A stretch of 64,000 bases of DNA from Triangularia verruculosa (GCA_033296885.1 MU863892.1:1-64000); one strand, 5' to 3'. Shown: positions 22,400 to 34,970, counted from the first letter of the stretch. A program made the numbers and translations. Notes: generated by a model not told the origin, from the letters alone.

Positions 22400-24355
22400 C
22401 TAATCAAACAAGCCCTTCAAGTCAGGCACCAACCTACGAAAAGGATGGGCCTCAGTATTGAACACCCACTCGTCCAAATTGATCAAGTCCGGCTCGCTAA
22501 ACATTAAGTAAAAATATTTCAATGTTTCCCCAAGCCAGAAGCTCTCCATTGAGTCTGTCTTTTCGGGGTACCGCTTGTTCTTGTTGCTAGGGTCATAGCG
22601 AGTGATGTCCGACAGTGCCGCATTGGCCAACTCGGTTTTCGTGTTAGACTCAATCGCCTCCCACATCTTCCACGCTTTATCCGGGAGATCCTTCCGCCCC
22701 GTGGTGCGGTAAAGGATGAACACTGACTCGATTGCTTCAGGGCGAAGAATGTACCTCGTATCCGGCAGGGAGGTGAATCCCTTGGGTATGTGTTTCTCGG
22801 CGATCAGCGAGTCGAGAGCCTCGGGTGATATGTCATCTGGCGCTTCAAGTTGGCGCTTGATTGCATCTTTCCATTTGCTTTCGGAAAAAGCGCACTCTGG
22901 CTTTTCGGAGGAGACCGATAGGGGGCAGGGAAGCATGGTAAAAGTCTCTGGCATAATCCCCACAGGCATATGGGAGTATGTCCAGATGCATCCATCCATA
23001 AGTTTCTCTCCCACAGAAACATGAGTGTGATTCTCGAGAAGTTTACCACCGAGGGCGAGCATGCCGCCGGCAAAACAAACGAGATGCTGTCCTTCTGGCT
23101 TCAAGGAGTAGACGGTGTTATCGCCACTTCGAGAAACAGAAACAAGACCGGAGACGAGGATGTCGGCGCCGTCAGGAAGCATAGGACGGAAGACATTGCG
23201 TTTGATGACAGCGTCCATGGCCTTTTCGTACATCTCCCGATATTGCGGCAATAGACCACCAAGCAGCGCGTGTGTTTTGGGAAGATATTCGTACCAAGAG
23301 TCGGCCATGGCTCCGATGGTGAAGTCGTTGTGGAGGTTGAACTCTGTTGTGCGAGCATTGACGATGACGGGCCACATGCCGGGGAATCTTGTGGTGTCCT
23401 GTTGCCTGAACAGCAGCTCGGTAATGCGTTGGGCGGCGTCAAACCATTTCGGGTCTTTGGTTAGCAAAGAGAGGCGTATGAACTCGAGCGAGAAAGTGCC
23501 GATTTCTGCAAGGAGGACAGACTCGTCGGCAGTTTGGGGCTCGTTTTTCGCAGCGGCAGCGGCGTCCCAGCGTGTCATGGGCATGCGATTCGGCGTGTCA
23601 AAGGCAACGTAGAGCATTTCCCCAACTTCGGTCGCTTTGCGCAGTAGGCGTTTGTCGCCGCTAAGATCGTAGGCTGCAAGGAAGCCACCTAGGTAACGGA
23701 TGTTGGTTTCAAAGACGTTTACTTTGTCTTCGGGAGCTTTGGAGAAGTCAATCTTGGAGGCTGCTTCGACAGCCTCTCTGAACTCGTCCTTGAGGTCCAT
23801 GATCCAGAGAGTATCCAGACTATCGACCAAGGTTGCTCCCCAGCCCCCAAAAACATCACGCTTGCCGCCACTAATGGGCATGATCTCGTCGCTCATCCAG
23901 GCATGTTTGCGGTAGGAAGTCCAGCAGCGTTGGAAAACCTTCTTGACGGCGTCTCGTCGTTCAAGTCGGACCTGGCGTTCGGCTGAGGATTCGGTGCTGA
24001 AGAACTTTTGTACTTTTGGGAGCCATTGCGGGGAGCCCTTAGGAAACTGGCGCATGTCCTGGACTGGATAGTTAAGCTTCAGCTTACTCCACTGGATGCG
24101 ATCCGCGGCATCTTCGTCGTCGTTGGTTTCGTCGTTGGCCTCGGCGCTCACTGCGGAGGGTGGTGGGACAAAATTGGGGTCTCCGCTGCTGCCAGGCAGG
24201 AAGTTGTCCCCGTGGCCATCGCCGCCATAATGGCTCTGAAAGGGGTCGATTACGTAGGAGTATTGATAGGATCTTTTGCGTATGGCGAGAAAAACAAAGA
24301 GAAATATGCCTGCAATCAAGAAGACATAGCTTCTTCTTCTCGAAAACACCAGCAT
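22400..24355 (-). CDS. GH47 class I alpha-1,2-mannosidase
   Basis: Intronless, 651 aa from the ATG at 24355 (MLVFSRRRSYVF). An upstream in-frame ATG at 24544 would add 63 residues and spoil the type II topology, so I prefer the shorter form. A single N-terminal membrane anchor (YVFLIAGIFLFVFLAI, about 9-24) follows basic residues, giving an ER/Golgi lumenal enzyme. GH47 hallmarks are SYRKHAWMSDEIMPISGG, FGGWGATLVDSLDTLWIM and RPEAIESVFILYRTTG, the last including the conserved RPE. The family trims mannose from N-glycans or takes part in disposal of misfolded glycoproteins. Sequence beyond family level does not decide which. Confidence 0.92.
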   Translation of the reverse strand: MLVFSRRRSYVFLIAGIFLFVFLAIRKRSYQYSYVIDPFQSHYGGDGHGDNFLPGSSGDPNFVPPPSAVSAEANDETNDDEDAADRIQWSKLKLNYPVQDMRQFPKGSPQWLPKVQKFFSTESSAERQVRLERRDAVKKVFQRCWTSYRKHAWMSDEIMPISGGKRDVFGGWGATLVDSLDTLWIMDLKDEFREAVEAASKIDFSKAPEDKVNVFETNIRYLGGFLAAYDLSGDKRLLRKATEVGEMLYVAFDTPNRMPMTRWDAAAAAKNEPQTADESVLLAEIGTFSLEFIRLSLLTKDPKWFDAAQRITELLFRQQDTTRFPGMWPVIVNARTTEFNLHNDFTIGAMADSWYEYLPKTHALLGGLLPQYREMYEKAMDAVIKRNVFRPMLPDGADILVSGLVSVSRSGDNTVYSLKPEGQHLVCFAGGMLALGGKLLENHTHVSVGEKLMDGCIWTYSHMPVGIMPETFTMLPCPLSVSSEKPECAFSESKWKDAIKRQLEAPDDISPEALDSLIAEKHIPKGFTSLPDTRYILRPEAIESVFILYRTTGRKDLPDKAWKMWEAIESNTKTELANAALSDITRYDPSNKNKRYPEKTDSMESFWLGETLKYFYLMFSEPDLINLDEWVFNTEAHPFRRLVPDLKGLFD

Positions 24356-24896
24356 GGTAACACCCGGAGAGCTCAATGGGACTGGTACGACCCTGGACTT
24401 CGGCTGGGCACCTCTTCCAGGTCGTTCCCAGCGAATCCAGGGACAGGACGAATTAAGATTTGGAGTGTTGCGGCACGCGGTCGAACTGCCGGCTTGGCAG
24501 TGCAAAACACGGTATTTCGGCGCTAAACCACGTGGAGGCTCCACTGAGCAGGGATGCTGCGCGCAAGGGTGTTTGGAGGACTCACTTTTCTGGCCTTCCC
24601 CTCATCGGTCATTGCCCTGCATCACTCATGAAACGTCAACAACCACTCATGTCGCGGCGCGGACTCATAGAGTGGCTGGCATATGGTGTGATCCACTGCC
24701 CGCGGATGTCATCACTCAGCGCATTTATAAGGGCAACGACGTCTCCCTTGCGGTCATTCGTCGCTCATCACTACTTCTCCCTTCATTCGCACCAGCAAGC
24801 CGAGTTGGGATGGAATGAGCTTCATTACTTGGACGCGTCAACGATGGTCTCTTGTGGCCCATTACACAGACATCGGACGTCCGGCATCCCAGGGCT
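24356..24896. other. Intergenic region upstream of the mannosidase
   Basis: 541 bp between the mannosidase start and the chromate transporter stop. A TATA-like CATTTATAAGG lies near 24720. Short frames here are shadows or chance. Confidence 0.45.
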
Positions 24897-26482
24897 CTAG
24901 GCATTGACCACACCATGCCTGATCAAGCCCATCAGCCCACCCAGCACAATGGCCGATGGCGCATTCAGCTTGAAGTATCGCCCACCAACATAACTAGTAG
25001 CAGTAATGACCACCCACCATGGATCATCGCCCAAGCTGCGGCCAGCCTGGAATCCTTGATCAATATACCCAACCATGAATATGCGATACACTGCCGTGTA
25101 GATCAGGCCCACGGCACCGGCGTTGATGCCTCTGAGCACCGACTTGACCCATCTCCTGTTTCTCGCCGCACTCCAAAGGCCCATGGTGCCGTGAACCAAG
25201 ATCAGGCCCGGGCTGAAGATGGCAATCCAGGCAATCAGCGCGCCTGCAACCGAGCTATGCCCGGCATTGATGGCCGTTAAGCTTCCGAGAAACACGGCAA
25301 TGTTGAAGTTCGGCCCGGGAAAGGCTTGGATGAGAGCCAAGCCTATCAAGAAATCGCGAGCACTCACCCATCCTTCAGCCACAACATACTCGCGCAGAAG
25401 AGGAATGACCACGGGTCCACCACCGAAAATGATGGTGCCGGCGAGGTACATATTGGAGAAGAGCCTGTAAAGGATGGGTGGGCCAGGTGCTGGAAGAACA
25501 CTCCGGAGAACCATGGCAACGATAAAGCTCAGGAAAAAGGACACGATAATGACTGTCCCAGTCTTCCATGACATGTTGAACCTCAGTTCTTGAGGCACAA
25601 TGCGTGGCTCATTTTCGGCAGTCGAACCCGATGGCCGCTCATTTTTGTTGGCTTCATCTTCGCTCACTGGGAGCTCTGAGCTGGGCCCAGGCTGCGTCTG
25701 GGAGCGAGTTGACCCCAGCTCATGGGAGCTTCTCGCTGTGGCAGTATTTGGACGGCCAGCCTCAAGGTGTGCAGCCCTCTTTCGCTTCAAAGACTTCACC
25801 AAGGCCGCGAGTGGGCGATGGATCCAGCGGTAGTCATTGACCAAGGTCGCAACACCTGACACAAGCATCAAGACAGGAAAGTACCACAGCGCATTGTACA
25901 ACATGCCAGCAGCAGCAGTGACAAACACGATGATCCTCGTCAATGGATCGGTAATGGCTTTCTGGGATAGCTCAACCGCCGCGAGGGCAATCACACCGAC
26001 AGTAGCGGAGTTTAAGCCCGACAGCAAGGCATACACGATCCGCGGCAGGTTCTCGTCGATGCTTGACACGCCGATGGAGAGGCCGAACATCCCAATCGCT
26101 CCCGGGAGACTCCAGAGCAGGAAGCTAAACAATGCCGCCATGAACCCGCCGTGGAGCAGATTGATGCAGTAGAGCATCTTTGTGCTGGCGGGCCCCGACA
26201 GCGACTGCGAGATGCTGAAGATCTCCTGGAAGACCTGTTCGTCGACCCATTTTGACCTTTGCACGAATTTCTCGTTGAACTGTGTGTCAGGCAATGATGA
26301 GCCATGTGTTCTAATCTTGCCAGTTTAGTTGTACTCACAATCTTGAAGTGCACCGGCGGCCCTCCAAACGCCGTGACACCGAGATGCCAATTCACCCGGA
26401 GCACCTTCCAGCCGCGACGTGCCAGCGCCCGGAGACGGCGGGGCAGGTCACCGCTATTCTCGGCGGCTCCAGTGGAGCTCAT
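24897..26482 (-). CDS. Chromate ion transporter (CHR family)
   Basis: Two exons, 26339-26482 and 24897-26279, with a 59-nt intron; 508 aa. Start chosen at 26482 (MSSTGAAENS), just before the CHR hallmark NWHLGVTAFGGPPVHF. Two homologous halves are visible. The second carries TIIFGGGPVVIPLLREYVV and ALIQAFPGPNFNIAVFLGSL, matching the FGGP and PGP motifs of the family. About ten hydrophobic segments are present. A long charged cytosolic loop (about 225-290, with KSLKRKRAAHLEAG) separates the halves. CHR proteins export chromate or couple to sulfate supply; fungal roles are mostly inferred. It lies upstream of, and in the same direction as, the mannosidase, but as a separate gene. Confidence 0.92.
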
Positions 26483-29387
26483 TCTGCTCGACTTTGTCGT
26501 CTGAACTCTTGATCTTCGACTTTCCACGTCAACAACAACGCAATGGAGGAGCCGGATACAAAAAGACGCCCTGTCTCACTCCAAATGATGTGCGATTTGC
26601 ATGAAGGAGGGAAGGAACCAGGAACTCGGGACCGTCGCACGGCGGAGTGACTGGTTGAAATGCGACCACCCTGCAGCTGAGACGATGATGCAATTCTCGG
26701 CGTCCATTTGTGGCGCTGAGAGGCTAACCAACTTGGGGCTTTGGTCGCCAACTCTTTGTTGCAATATAGGGTTAGGGTTTACCACTGCCCCTTTCCATTT
26801 CAGGGGCTTTTCTTTCAAGACCTCAGTCTATGATATATATCAACCAAGGAATTCTTTCTTAATCATTATTCTTCGACGTTTAACTTCTACTTGAACTACA
26901 TCTACCTACCTCAACACACAGACTTCGGTAAACGACGCAATTTCTTCGTCTTCCAAACACCAATTCAGGAACCTGCCGAACATTCTTTCCAGCACATTTA
27001 TTTGAGCCCTCAAACATCTAACTCCCTGGCGCTGAGCTCCGACCGTCAGCTGTGGAGAAGCTCTCTTCTTTCTACCTCGGCTACTACAAACGCATCTGAT
27101 ATACCGGGCTGGTTGTGGACCGAGAAGATGAGAGAAGTCTCTTTCTGGTGATGTCGAAGTGCATTCACATCGAGGATGTGAAAAGGGGATAATTCATCTT
27201 CTTTTACTTCGCGGTTTGGTTGCTACCACCGATTCCATTCAGCGTATTATGATATAAGGGACCGAACTTCTCAGGAATTTGCTGGTTACACATCCAAAAG
27301 TCCATAACCCCTGTTAGAATTGGCAGACGAGAAAGCCCCGGAGGGCTCTGGGTGGGCGGCTCCAGCGAACCGCATTTATAAGCAAACATTAGTACTGGTA
27401 GTGTCACAATATATACTGCGTCGTAAGGTGTATCGGTTTCATTCTGCTGTCTATACAACGGTTGCTGGCCAGCTGTAGGTACCTAGATACCTATTAATTT
27501 TGTAACCAGAAAGAACATTGAAGTCAACTCATATTGATAGCCTTGGGCCGCGGACTACAACGTGTTAATGTCCATATTCCAACGTGCTTCCGAGGATATG
27601 CAACACGGAATGCTGGGTGATTAGCGGTCGTAGCTCAGATCGTAGCAAGCTTGCATGTGTTCGTTGATGGGCCCTTCATCTAGGTGTTGCTACTTATGTC
27701 CCCCTGTACCCACGGCGTCTACGGATTATGACACAAATTTACGAATAATTGGAGCGAAGCTCCGTAGACAGTTGCTGGAATCATTCATGATGTAAGCAGT
27801 GGCTGAAGCCAAGCTCTATTCACTGAAAATAAGGAAAACCGCCACACATGACATGTCTTGTATCTAGGCAGGTAGATAGAGTCCAAATCAGACCTTCGGT
27901 GTTCTCGCTGTCTGTGCTCCCAACATGCGGTCGTCTGCTTGCGGGCTGATTGTTCATGAGTACCTTAGGTAGCCTTGGGTGAGCTCAACAGGGCAAATGC
28001 AAGATTCATTGTAGCCTGGTGGCGGAAAAGGTATCTGTTGAAGCAAATACACATCTTTAAATTGATGCAAGGGATGAACGAGAGGCCAGTAGTTTCAAAC
28101 ATTGGCTTGCCGAACCGACAATTACAACTCTAGTCTTCAACCATTCTTTTTCAATCACGAATATTGATGCATGTTCATCTGTTCACTCGCGCTCGTAACC
28201 CAGACACATGAAGAGCCTAGAGTTAACAGTCTGACCTGGCAACTGGCAAGGAGCGGTCGCTATATTGCTCCTGCAAGCTTTGACATCCAATGCTTCGGAC
28301 CCATGGCCTCATTGACCCATATTAGACCAAAGCGTGGCAAATGCCACCGAATTTTCATCAGGCAACTTTCCAAATATCCATCTCGTATATACTGAGCCAG
28401 TGATTTTCCAAAGCCCACCTCCATCTGGAGCTTGCGACCCTACCCCAGCTACGTACCTAGGTAGGTAGGTATTCAGTTATAACACTACCTTGCTCCTCAT
28501 GTGCAGCTCTTTCTTCCCCTTCCTTACCTATCTTTGAGATTCAACATCTCACCAGTTTCAACTCCATGAGATGGCAGGACATGATAGAAACAATACAATC
28601 TTCCCTTCAACATGTTTTCACTGAAGTCAAATCTAACCTAGGGGTTGAGTTGCAGACATGCACATCCAGTAGGGGTCGAGGATGACGATTGGGATGATGA
28701 TGATCATGACATTGGTTCGGGATAGGATACCTACTTACCTAGGTACCTGAGTTTAACAGGGAGAAAATAAACTTCATTACCTACCTGTACCTTGTGGAAA
28801 TGTGGGTCAGGTCTGGGTCCGGGAGCTCTCTAGAGCCCCGGGTCCCACACCACCGAAACTGGTATCGCCTCTTAGAACTTACGATGGTAAAGGTGTGGGT
28901 TTCAGGTCAGGATATGGATTCTTGGGTTCGTTCGAGTATATCTCCGGCTTCGGCCCTCGGCCTTACTCAATTGTGTATATATATTGGCTTTTCTACGCTC
29001 GTTTGAACAGTCTTTCTTTTGTTCTACAGATCAATCAATACGCCAAATGCAACTGTTGGGTTCCTTGAACTTTCACATACCTACTATTAGCTTCAGTTTA
29101 ATCTTCTGTCCGGGCTTTGAGTAGGAACATAGGAGGTTTTTAATAAAAAATTGGGTCATAATAAGGGGCCTCGTAGCAGAAGATGGTTCCAGAGAGTGTA
29201 AAGTATTTAGCAATAGCTTCTAAGAAGTTTTCCCGAAATAAGAGGCTGAACGACGGGCGAGTCCAACGACAAGCGAAACAGAAAATATATGTTTGAAATA
29301 GAAAGACAGCAGTCTCTCTTCACAAAGTGTGTTGACCCCCGGCCAACGTAAGGAGATAAACGCAGCTCAGGAAACCATCCTCGCAAA
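26483..29387. other. Large intergenic region
   Basis: About 2.9 kb with no supported gene. Short frames (26891-27151, 28171-28395, 28794-29068) lack domains, introns or codon bias. Several TAGGTAGGTA/ACCTAGGTACCT-type short repeats occur (near 28455, 28736 and elsewhere), a common simple motif also seen in other spacers of this window. Composition is normal, not RIP-like. It could hold untranslated RNA; nothing in the sequence shows it. Confidence 0.5.
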
Positions 29388-30626
29388 TCACCACGCCCCT
29401 TTATCATTTCCCTGGGTCCGCATTCTACCTAACGTACGTTTTGTTAACTCCACAACCTTCGAGAACGTAGCCCTAGCAAACATGAGAATCCAACGTAGGA
29501 GCTGACGCCCGTCGAGTCCGCCGCGGTTTTCGCGTCCGAACCTCAACAGAAGCGTCTGTACCCCTCTCGGATCATCTTCATCGCCTTCCGCCACTATCAC
29601 ATCGATTCGTTTATAGCCTAGTGACATCAAAAGGCGCTGTGACATGGGTGCTGCGCTTACACATTGGGGAGCTTTTGTCTTGATTGAGAGGTCTCTGGCC
29701 CATGTAGCTAGTCGCGTGCCATGGCCACGTCTCCAGTAGGCCGGATGGACGACAATCATGCTGATAATGGAGTCGTTGTGGACTTTGTTTTTCTTTCTGG
29801 CTGCTGCTGAGATGGTACCCCAGTCATCATAGTGGCGGCGGTTGAGGTCACGGCCGAGACTTTGGGGAGCTGTGAGATACGAACCTGGGAAACGCATTAT
29901 TGTTAGAAAGTGGGATAATATATGCAATTGTTGAGGCTTCTTAGAAGGGGCAAGCATAGTCGGGCAGGTTGTTCAAGGGGCGATCCCTGCTAGGAGGTCG
30001 ATACTTATCTGTAGGTAGACTGGCGGGAAGAAGAGGTGGAAAAGCCATGAAGTCAACGTGATCATGATGCCCTCTGAAGAAGGAAAAAGAAGCTGTGGAA
30101 GACTAGGTACGAAAAGGCTTGCGAGGTGATTTGTTGGGGTAGGTATAGGATAAAGGACACCGATTTCAGGACTCTTAACCGTCACTCTCAAAGTGGCCCA
30201 GAAAGTGATGGAGGAGATTCTCTTAAACGCAACTTCCTTACCATTTTTGCTCTTCAATACGCCCTTGCATGTAGAACCAGGCTCGAGTTTAATGGAGATA
30301 ACAGCCACAATCACCTGATCTCCAGCCTTTGGAGCTGTCCAGCCGGTGTTATCCGGGACGATGGAAGCTATCTCGCGGTTTTCGTCTTGCATGTAAGCGT
30401 CCTCTTGCACTAAGACGACATGGTCATCGCTCTGGATTTGATGTAAGAACTGGGTATGGTACGACGCGATTGTATCTTCTGGATATTGTTCGTGATTGGG
30501 ACGCTCCCAAGCAAACAGGGGAGAGTATCGAAAGGCGGCAGTTGCCACAACGCTAATGCGAGAAGCATCTTCGGGGCTTGCAATGCGCAAAGTGCCAAGA
30601 GGGGGAACATCTGTACGGCAAATCAT
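29388..30626 (-). CDS. GNAT-family N-acetyltransferase
   Basis: Two exons, 30242-30626 and 29388-29884; 293 aa. The join is in frame. The intron is 357 nt, unusually long for this window. The acetyl-CoA motif A is SMIVVHPAYWRRGHGTRLA (about 170-188) with the R/Q-x-x-G-x-G/A pattern RRGHG. The N-terminal half starts LRIASPEDASRISVVATAAF, the usual first strand and helix of the fold. The preceding region NRRHYDDWGTI resembles fungal GNATs. The acceptor (small molecule or protein) is unknown. The start at 30626 could be replaced by an upstream exon. It is divergent from the Zn2Cys6 regulator at 31089. Confidence 0.78.
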
Positions 30627-30712
30627 CAGGTGATTTCGAAAACAAGAAAAAAGGAGAGAAAGCGCTTTCCAGCTCCCATTTTGACGTTGAGGAATCTGTA
30701 CTGTCGCCGATT

Positions 30713-30719
30713 TATAAAA
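30713..30719 (+). promoter_or_regulatory. TATA-like box upstream of the Zn2Cys6 regulator
   Basis: TATAAAA lies about 370 bp before the ATG at 31089, in the 462-bp divergent region shared with the GNAT gene. The distance would imply a long leader, so the assignment is tentative. Confidence 0.3.
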
Positions 30720-31088
30720 GGACTGTGGTGAAGAGAAAACAGCACATCAAACAAAAAGTGTGGCATGTCTGACAACAAGGCTCGGGGTGTACAGTACTTA
30801 CACTGTGCGAGCCTTGCGTGACTTTCGGAAGCCAAGAAATTCCTAGCTGTCAGCGTCAACCAACCAGAGCACGACCGGCAACGACGCTCCTTGAGCGACC
30901 CCGCTTATCACATCATTACCTTTTCACCAGTCTGCATCAACCCATCATGGATTCCCCTTGACCAGAATGTATTTCTGGTTGTTGCACGTTTCGGTTCGCC
31001 ATCAAGCCTGATCCTTCCGTGGCACGTCATCTCCCGCGGTGCCATCAGCCAGTTTACTCAGCAGTTGGGGCACCAAACACATATTTCC

Positions 31089-33413
31089 ATGGATAACACA
31101 GCCAGAAACACCTGTGGAATTGTTCCCGGCCTGGGAGACAGCCACGCCGGTCCAGGACCAGACGAATCAGATGCAGACTTGGCAGGAACACCAGAATGGT
31201 TTGACTTTGAACAATGGGAGTTGGATCAAGACCTTCGGGGTCTTTCAGCGCTGAGAAACTCGGAATCTGGTCCGAATACGAGTTCCCTCACTCCTCAGTC
31301 ATCGTCCATTGAGTTCGATCTTGACTTCGATCTTGAGGAAGGCCTTCGAAGAGACACATCTCAGAGAACAGAAGTCGCACCCTTAGTGTCAGACTTTGAT
31401 GTTATATCACAGCAGGATGTCTTATCCTTGGGTTCGACGCTCACGACAGAGGGGCTGAACTCCATCTCTCTGGCCTCGGATGATGCCGCCAACCCTCTTG
31501 TCTTGCAGTTCACGACCAATGTTGCTAAGCTCCCTGTGCGACACGACTCAATACTTAGCGGCTACTATGGTGACCATAGCGACAAGACCAGGTCGGAAAA
31601 CAAGACTTTTTCTGACGACATAGTATCTCAAGAGAGGTTCGGAGCCGGAAACACATCCTACGCAATTCGACCAAGAGGAGCGCCGTCAACAACGAAGAGT
31701 AACACCAAAGACAAGTCATGGCACAATACCTCAACAGCACGAAGCCAGTTGGCGTCCGAAAACACCACAAACACCACACCGCACGACTGCTTTCATGCGT
31801 TCAGGAACATTTTACCCAGGCCAAACTCACAACCAAGCCCGCTTAGCAACACTGATTCCGATGCCCAGGCTTTGATCCCACGAAAGGGGAAACGCAAACC
31901 CAACACAGATGCAAGCCGAAAAAAGATCAAACTGGTTAGAAGAGTAGGGGCGTGCCTACGATGCAGAATATTCAAGGAGTCTGTAAGGGTCTCCACCTAC
32001 GTTCATTGCTTTATTTCTTTGTCTGTATCAGGTACCTACCTTAGGCTTCCGTACTCTAACATGTCTTCCAGTGCGATGAAAACGAACCGTGCGGTCGATG
32101 TACGGTAGCTCTGACAAACGCCAAAGTCTTTCGAGTACCGTGCTTTCGAGTACCTCTCGACGACGTTATCGCTTTTCGGGCGGGGAATTCCAGAACTGGG
32201 AGAACTCGGTCGGAGCCAATATACCCAAGATGGGCCGGTGATGATACAAGGCCTAGAACCATAGTGCTGTCATACCCATTCAAAAAGCAGGGGGCCGGCG
32301 AGGGCGCGATAGTAAGCGTTCAGTGTCGCAAGTTTATACCATGTGAGTGGGATGTCATGGAAGAGCCATGGCCACTTCCTCATGGAAGAGCCATTACAAT
32401 GAAGTCGACTCCGTTTGCCTGTGTAAGTGCGTCCTAGTAACCTTCAAGACCATCAACTGACCCAGAGTCTCAGTATGATGATGGTACAACTGTTACCGCT
32501 GTGGCGGGATACATACAATCGACCAAGGAGGCACTGTTGCATGAGAGCCTAGACGGCGTCTCAGATGAGCTCCTTCTATTGAGCACTGCCGAAGCAATAA
32601 GGTACTGCTTGAAGTTCAAGGTGAGGACTGAAACACAATTACTTATTTGTCTGGCCTTCAGCTAATAATTGAGGTGATCTAGGATTCTTCTGTAGCCATT
32701 GCTATGAACATACGTGCGGCCAGCTTCTTTTCACGAACGAAGATGATCATCACCGGGACAAATGTGCTCGATTTGCCCTACTTTTACGACAGTCGGTTCC
32801 TGGTCAACGGTGGATATCCTGTGCCATCGATGATTGACTACCAAATCGACTACATGGCGATTACCTACATGTGGGGACAGATGGAGATGCTTGTCAAGCA
32901 GCTGAAAAAGTTGATATTCAGTAAGAACCAGCGCAAAAGTTGGTATGAGGTCTACCTGACAGTCTTTGTATTACTGCAAAGTCTGGAGACAGTGCAGGCT
33001 CGCCAAATAGACATTATTCGACGGTATGAGCCTGAGGTACACAAAAATGCCTACCAAACCTGCAACGGGACGAGGCTGACAATTTTGAGTAGGGGGGTGA
33101 GCCTTTGTCGAAAGCACGCAATATTGGGAACCGAATGATGCAGGAATGGAAGCACTCGGCAAAAACCTTGATTTACCACTATCGCGCTGTTCTCAAGGGG
33201 ATGGTCCCATTCGCCGCTACTTGGAACGACAAGCATGCGACTGTGTTGCGCAGAGATTGTGGGCTAGATGAGAAGGCACTTCAATACGTTCAACAGATGT
33301 CAGACATTATTGGAGGTCGACTGGGATTTCTCAAGCAACTAACGAATGAAGGAGTCGATAATGACGCCGCAAAGCCACTAGCGTGGATAGCGCAGCTTTA
33401 CGTCGATGATTGA
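31089..33413 (+). CDS. Zn(2)-Cys(6) fungal transcription regulator
   Basis: Five exons: 31089-31982, 32072-32422, 32474-32620, 32683-33036, 33093-33413; 688 aa, all phases agreeing. Start chosen at the ATG 31089 (MDNTARNT); the open frame further upstream has no ATG. The binuclear zinc cluster is C289-LR-C292-RIFKES-C299-DENEP-C305-GR-C308, with the sixth Cys probably C322. It is preceded by a basic patch KGKRKPNTDASRKKIKLVRR (about 268-287). The cluster is split by intron 1 between the second and third Cys. It sits in the middle of the protein rather than at the N-terminus, after an acidic Ser/Thr-rich half (FDLDFDLEEGL) that may activate. The C-terminal half is helical. Target genes are unknown; the convergent TauD copy 2 is one candidate. 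Confidence 0.8.
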
Positions 33414-33732
33414 CTCATTAAGTACTTTGGTGAGAAAAGAACGATGAGATTCTCTTAGAAATGGTCACTACCTAGATCTGCAGTAAACACTACTAAAGAT
33501 TGTTACCTTGCTACCTCAGCCAAAGCCACCCACGCCACACATCCACAGCTCCGTGTGCACCAGAAGTTTTTCGTTCAAATGCTAGAGCCGACAAGGAAAA
33601 TCAGCAACGCGACATAAACAAAGGAGATCCCCTGTGGCACCCAATCTGCTCCAACAACATGCCACACTATCGTTGCGTCCCGTCTCGTGAGACGTTGCGC
33701 AAAACCAATCCCGAAAGGCCTCGGCGGAGAGA
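33414..33732. other. Spacer between converging genes
   Basis: About 320 bp between the stops of the Zn2Cys6 regulator and TauD copy 2. Nothing further is seen. Confidence 0.5.
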
Positions 33733-34970
33733 TTAATCATGATCATCGCTGGAAGACAGACCCATCTGTCTGATCCGCATACTAGGCTCGATTTTTGCCA
33801 TCTCATCGCCAGTCCAGTATGCTTTCTGAGCCGGAGCAAGATCAAAGGTCTCATCCAGCTTCCTCTGCAGCACAGGAGCGGACTCCCACCCCTTGTGGCT
33901 GTCATGGAGCCACAAGCGCATGATGTACCGCTGCTTCCAGACATCATCTGGCGAATCAACAAATCCGGCTCGCGCATGAAGCACAGCGAAGTTGTTGATG
34001 AAGAGCAAATCACCAGCTTCGGGCACAATGCGGAGGTTGACACGTGTGGCAGCCTCCTGCACGCGGTTAAGTGCGGCGATCTTATCCTCTGTCAGCTGAG
34101 GAGCATCAGGAGAAAACGGGATGGCGGGATTCGCCCCCAAAAACGTAACAGCCATGTTGATTTGGAGTTGGTTGTTGTGGAAGCCAATCACGGGCCTGTT
34201 GAAGGTCCTGATGACGGTCTGGTCTGGGCCAGGGCGGTGGACGCGCTCCCAGTACCAGTTCTCAGACAGGATCCGCAGGACCTCGGGGTCTCGCTTCATG
34301 AGGTCGTTGTAGATCGAGGCAATGGGAGCAAGATACTGATCGCCACCTTCCAGCGGAGTGCTCTGCACAAACAGAGACACCATATCACCGACGTCAATGT
34401 CGGTGTGGAAGGTCATCGGCTTGGCAAGCTCCAGCGGAGTCAGCTTTCTGGCAAGCTGGGCGCGAGAGCGGTCACGGATGTGATCTGAATGGCGTAATGT
34501 CAGCTCCCACTCTCTTTCTCCCATGGAGAAAGAAAGACTTACCAATGTTCCTGGCACGTTGATCGGCAACGTAACTGGTGATACCAGCGTACAAGATCAC
34601 GCGCTCCTCGTCTGTGTACATCGCTGGGTTGATACCACGGAGACGGCGAAATCCTTGGCCATTGTAAACATGGTCGGTGATTCCCCGGAGCCTAGTGGCA
34701 AGATCCTGAGAAAGGGGAAAGGTGGTGGGGTCCGCGTGGCCACGAGCAAGTCCTAAGCCTATTGGACAACTGTTAGTGAGCGATGTAGGCTGCGTAGGAA
34801 AGGCATGCCTTACCCTGGAAGTGTTTGACGGCGGCGTTGAGTTCAGCGATATCTCGGCTTGAGAGATGATCAGTGAAGGCATCGGTGTTGGACTCGAAGT
34901 CAGCACCAGTCCATGCCAGATTACCAGTGATCTCCTTGGGCCACTGGGAGAAAGACGTGGGGGATTCCAT
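33733..34970 (-). CDS. TauD/TfdA-type Fe(II)/2-oxoglutarate dioxygenase (copy 2)
   Basis: Three exons: 34814-34970, 34543-34758, 33733-34484; 374 aa with two short introns. Start at 34970 (MESPTSFSQWPKE); an upstream ATG at 35081 gives an unlikely leader. The metal motif is MTFHTDIDVGD (His-x-Asp), the distal His is in INNFAVLHARAGF, and the following YIMRLWLHDS supplies the Arg near the C-terminus. The domain covers nearly the whole protein. It is only distantly similar to copy 1 at 20063 and has a different intron layout, so it is not a recent duplicate. It is probably cytosolic; the substrate is unknown. ATAAATAG at about 35103 may be promoter sequence. Confidence 0.88.

Noticed and set aside
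26891..27151. 86-codon plus-strand frame
   Set aside because: No domain, no bias, begins in AT-rich spacer; not supported.
30891..31088. Upstream extension of the Zn2Cys6 regulator
   Set aside because: The open frame begins with TTG and has no ATG before 31089; it is leader sequence.
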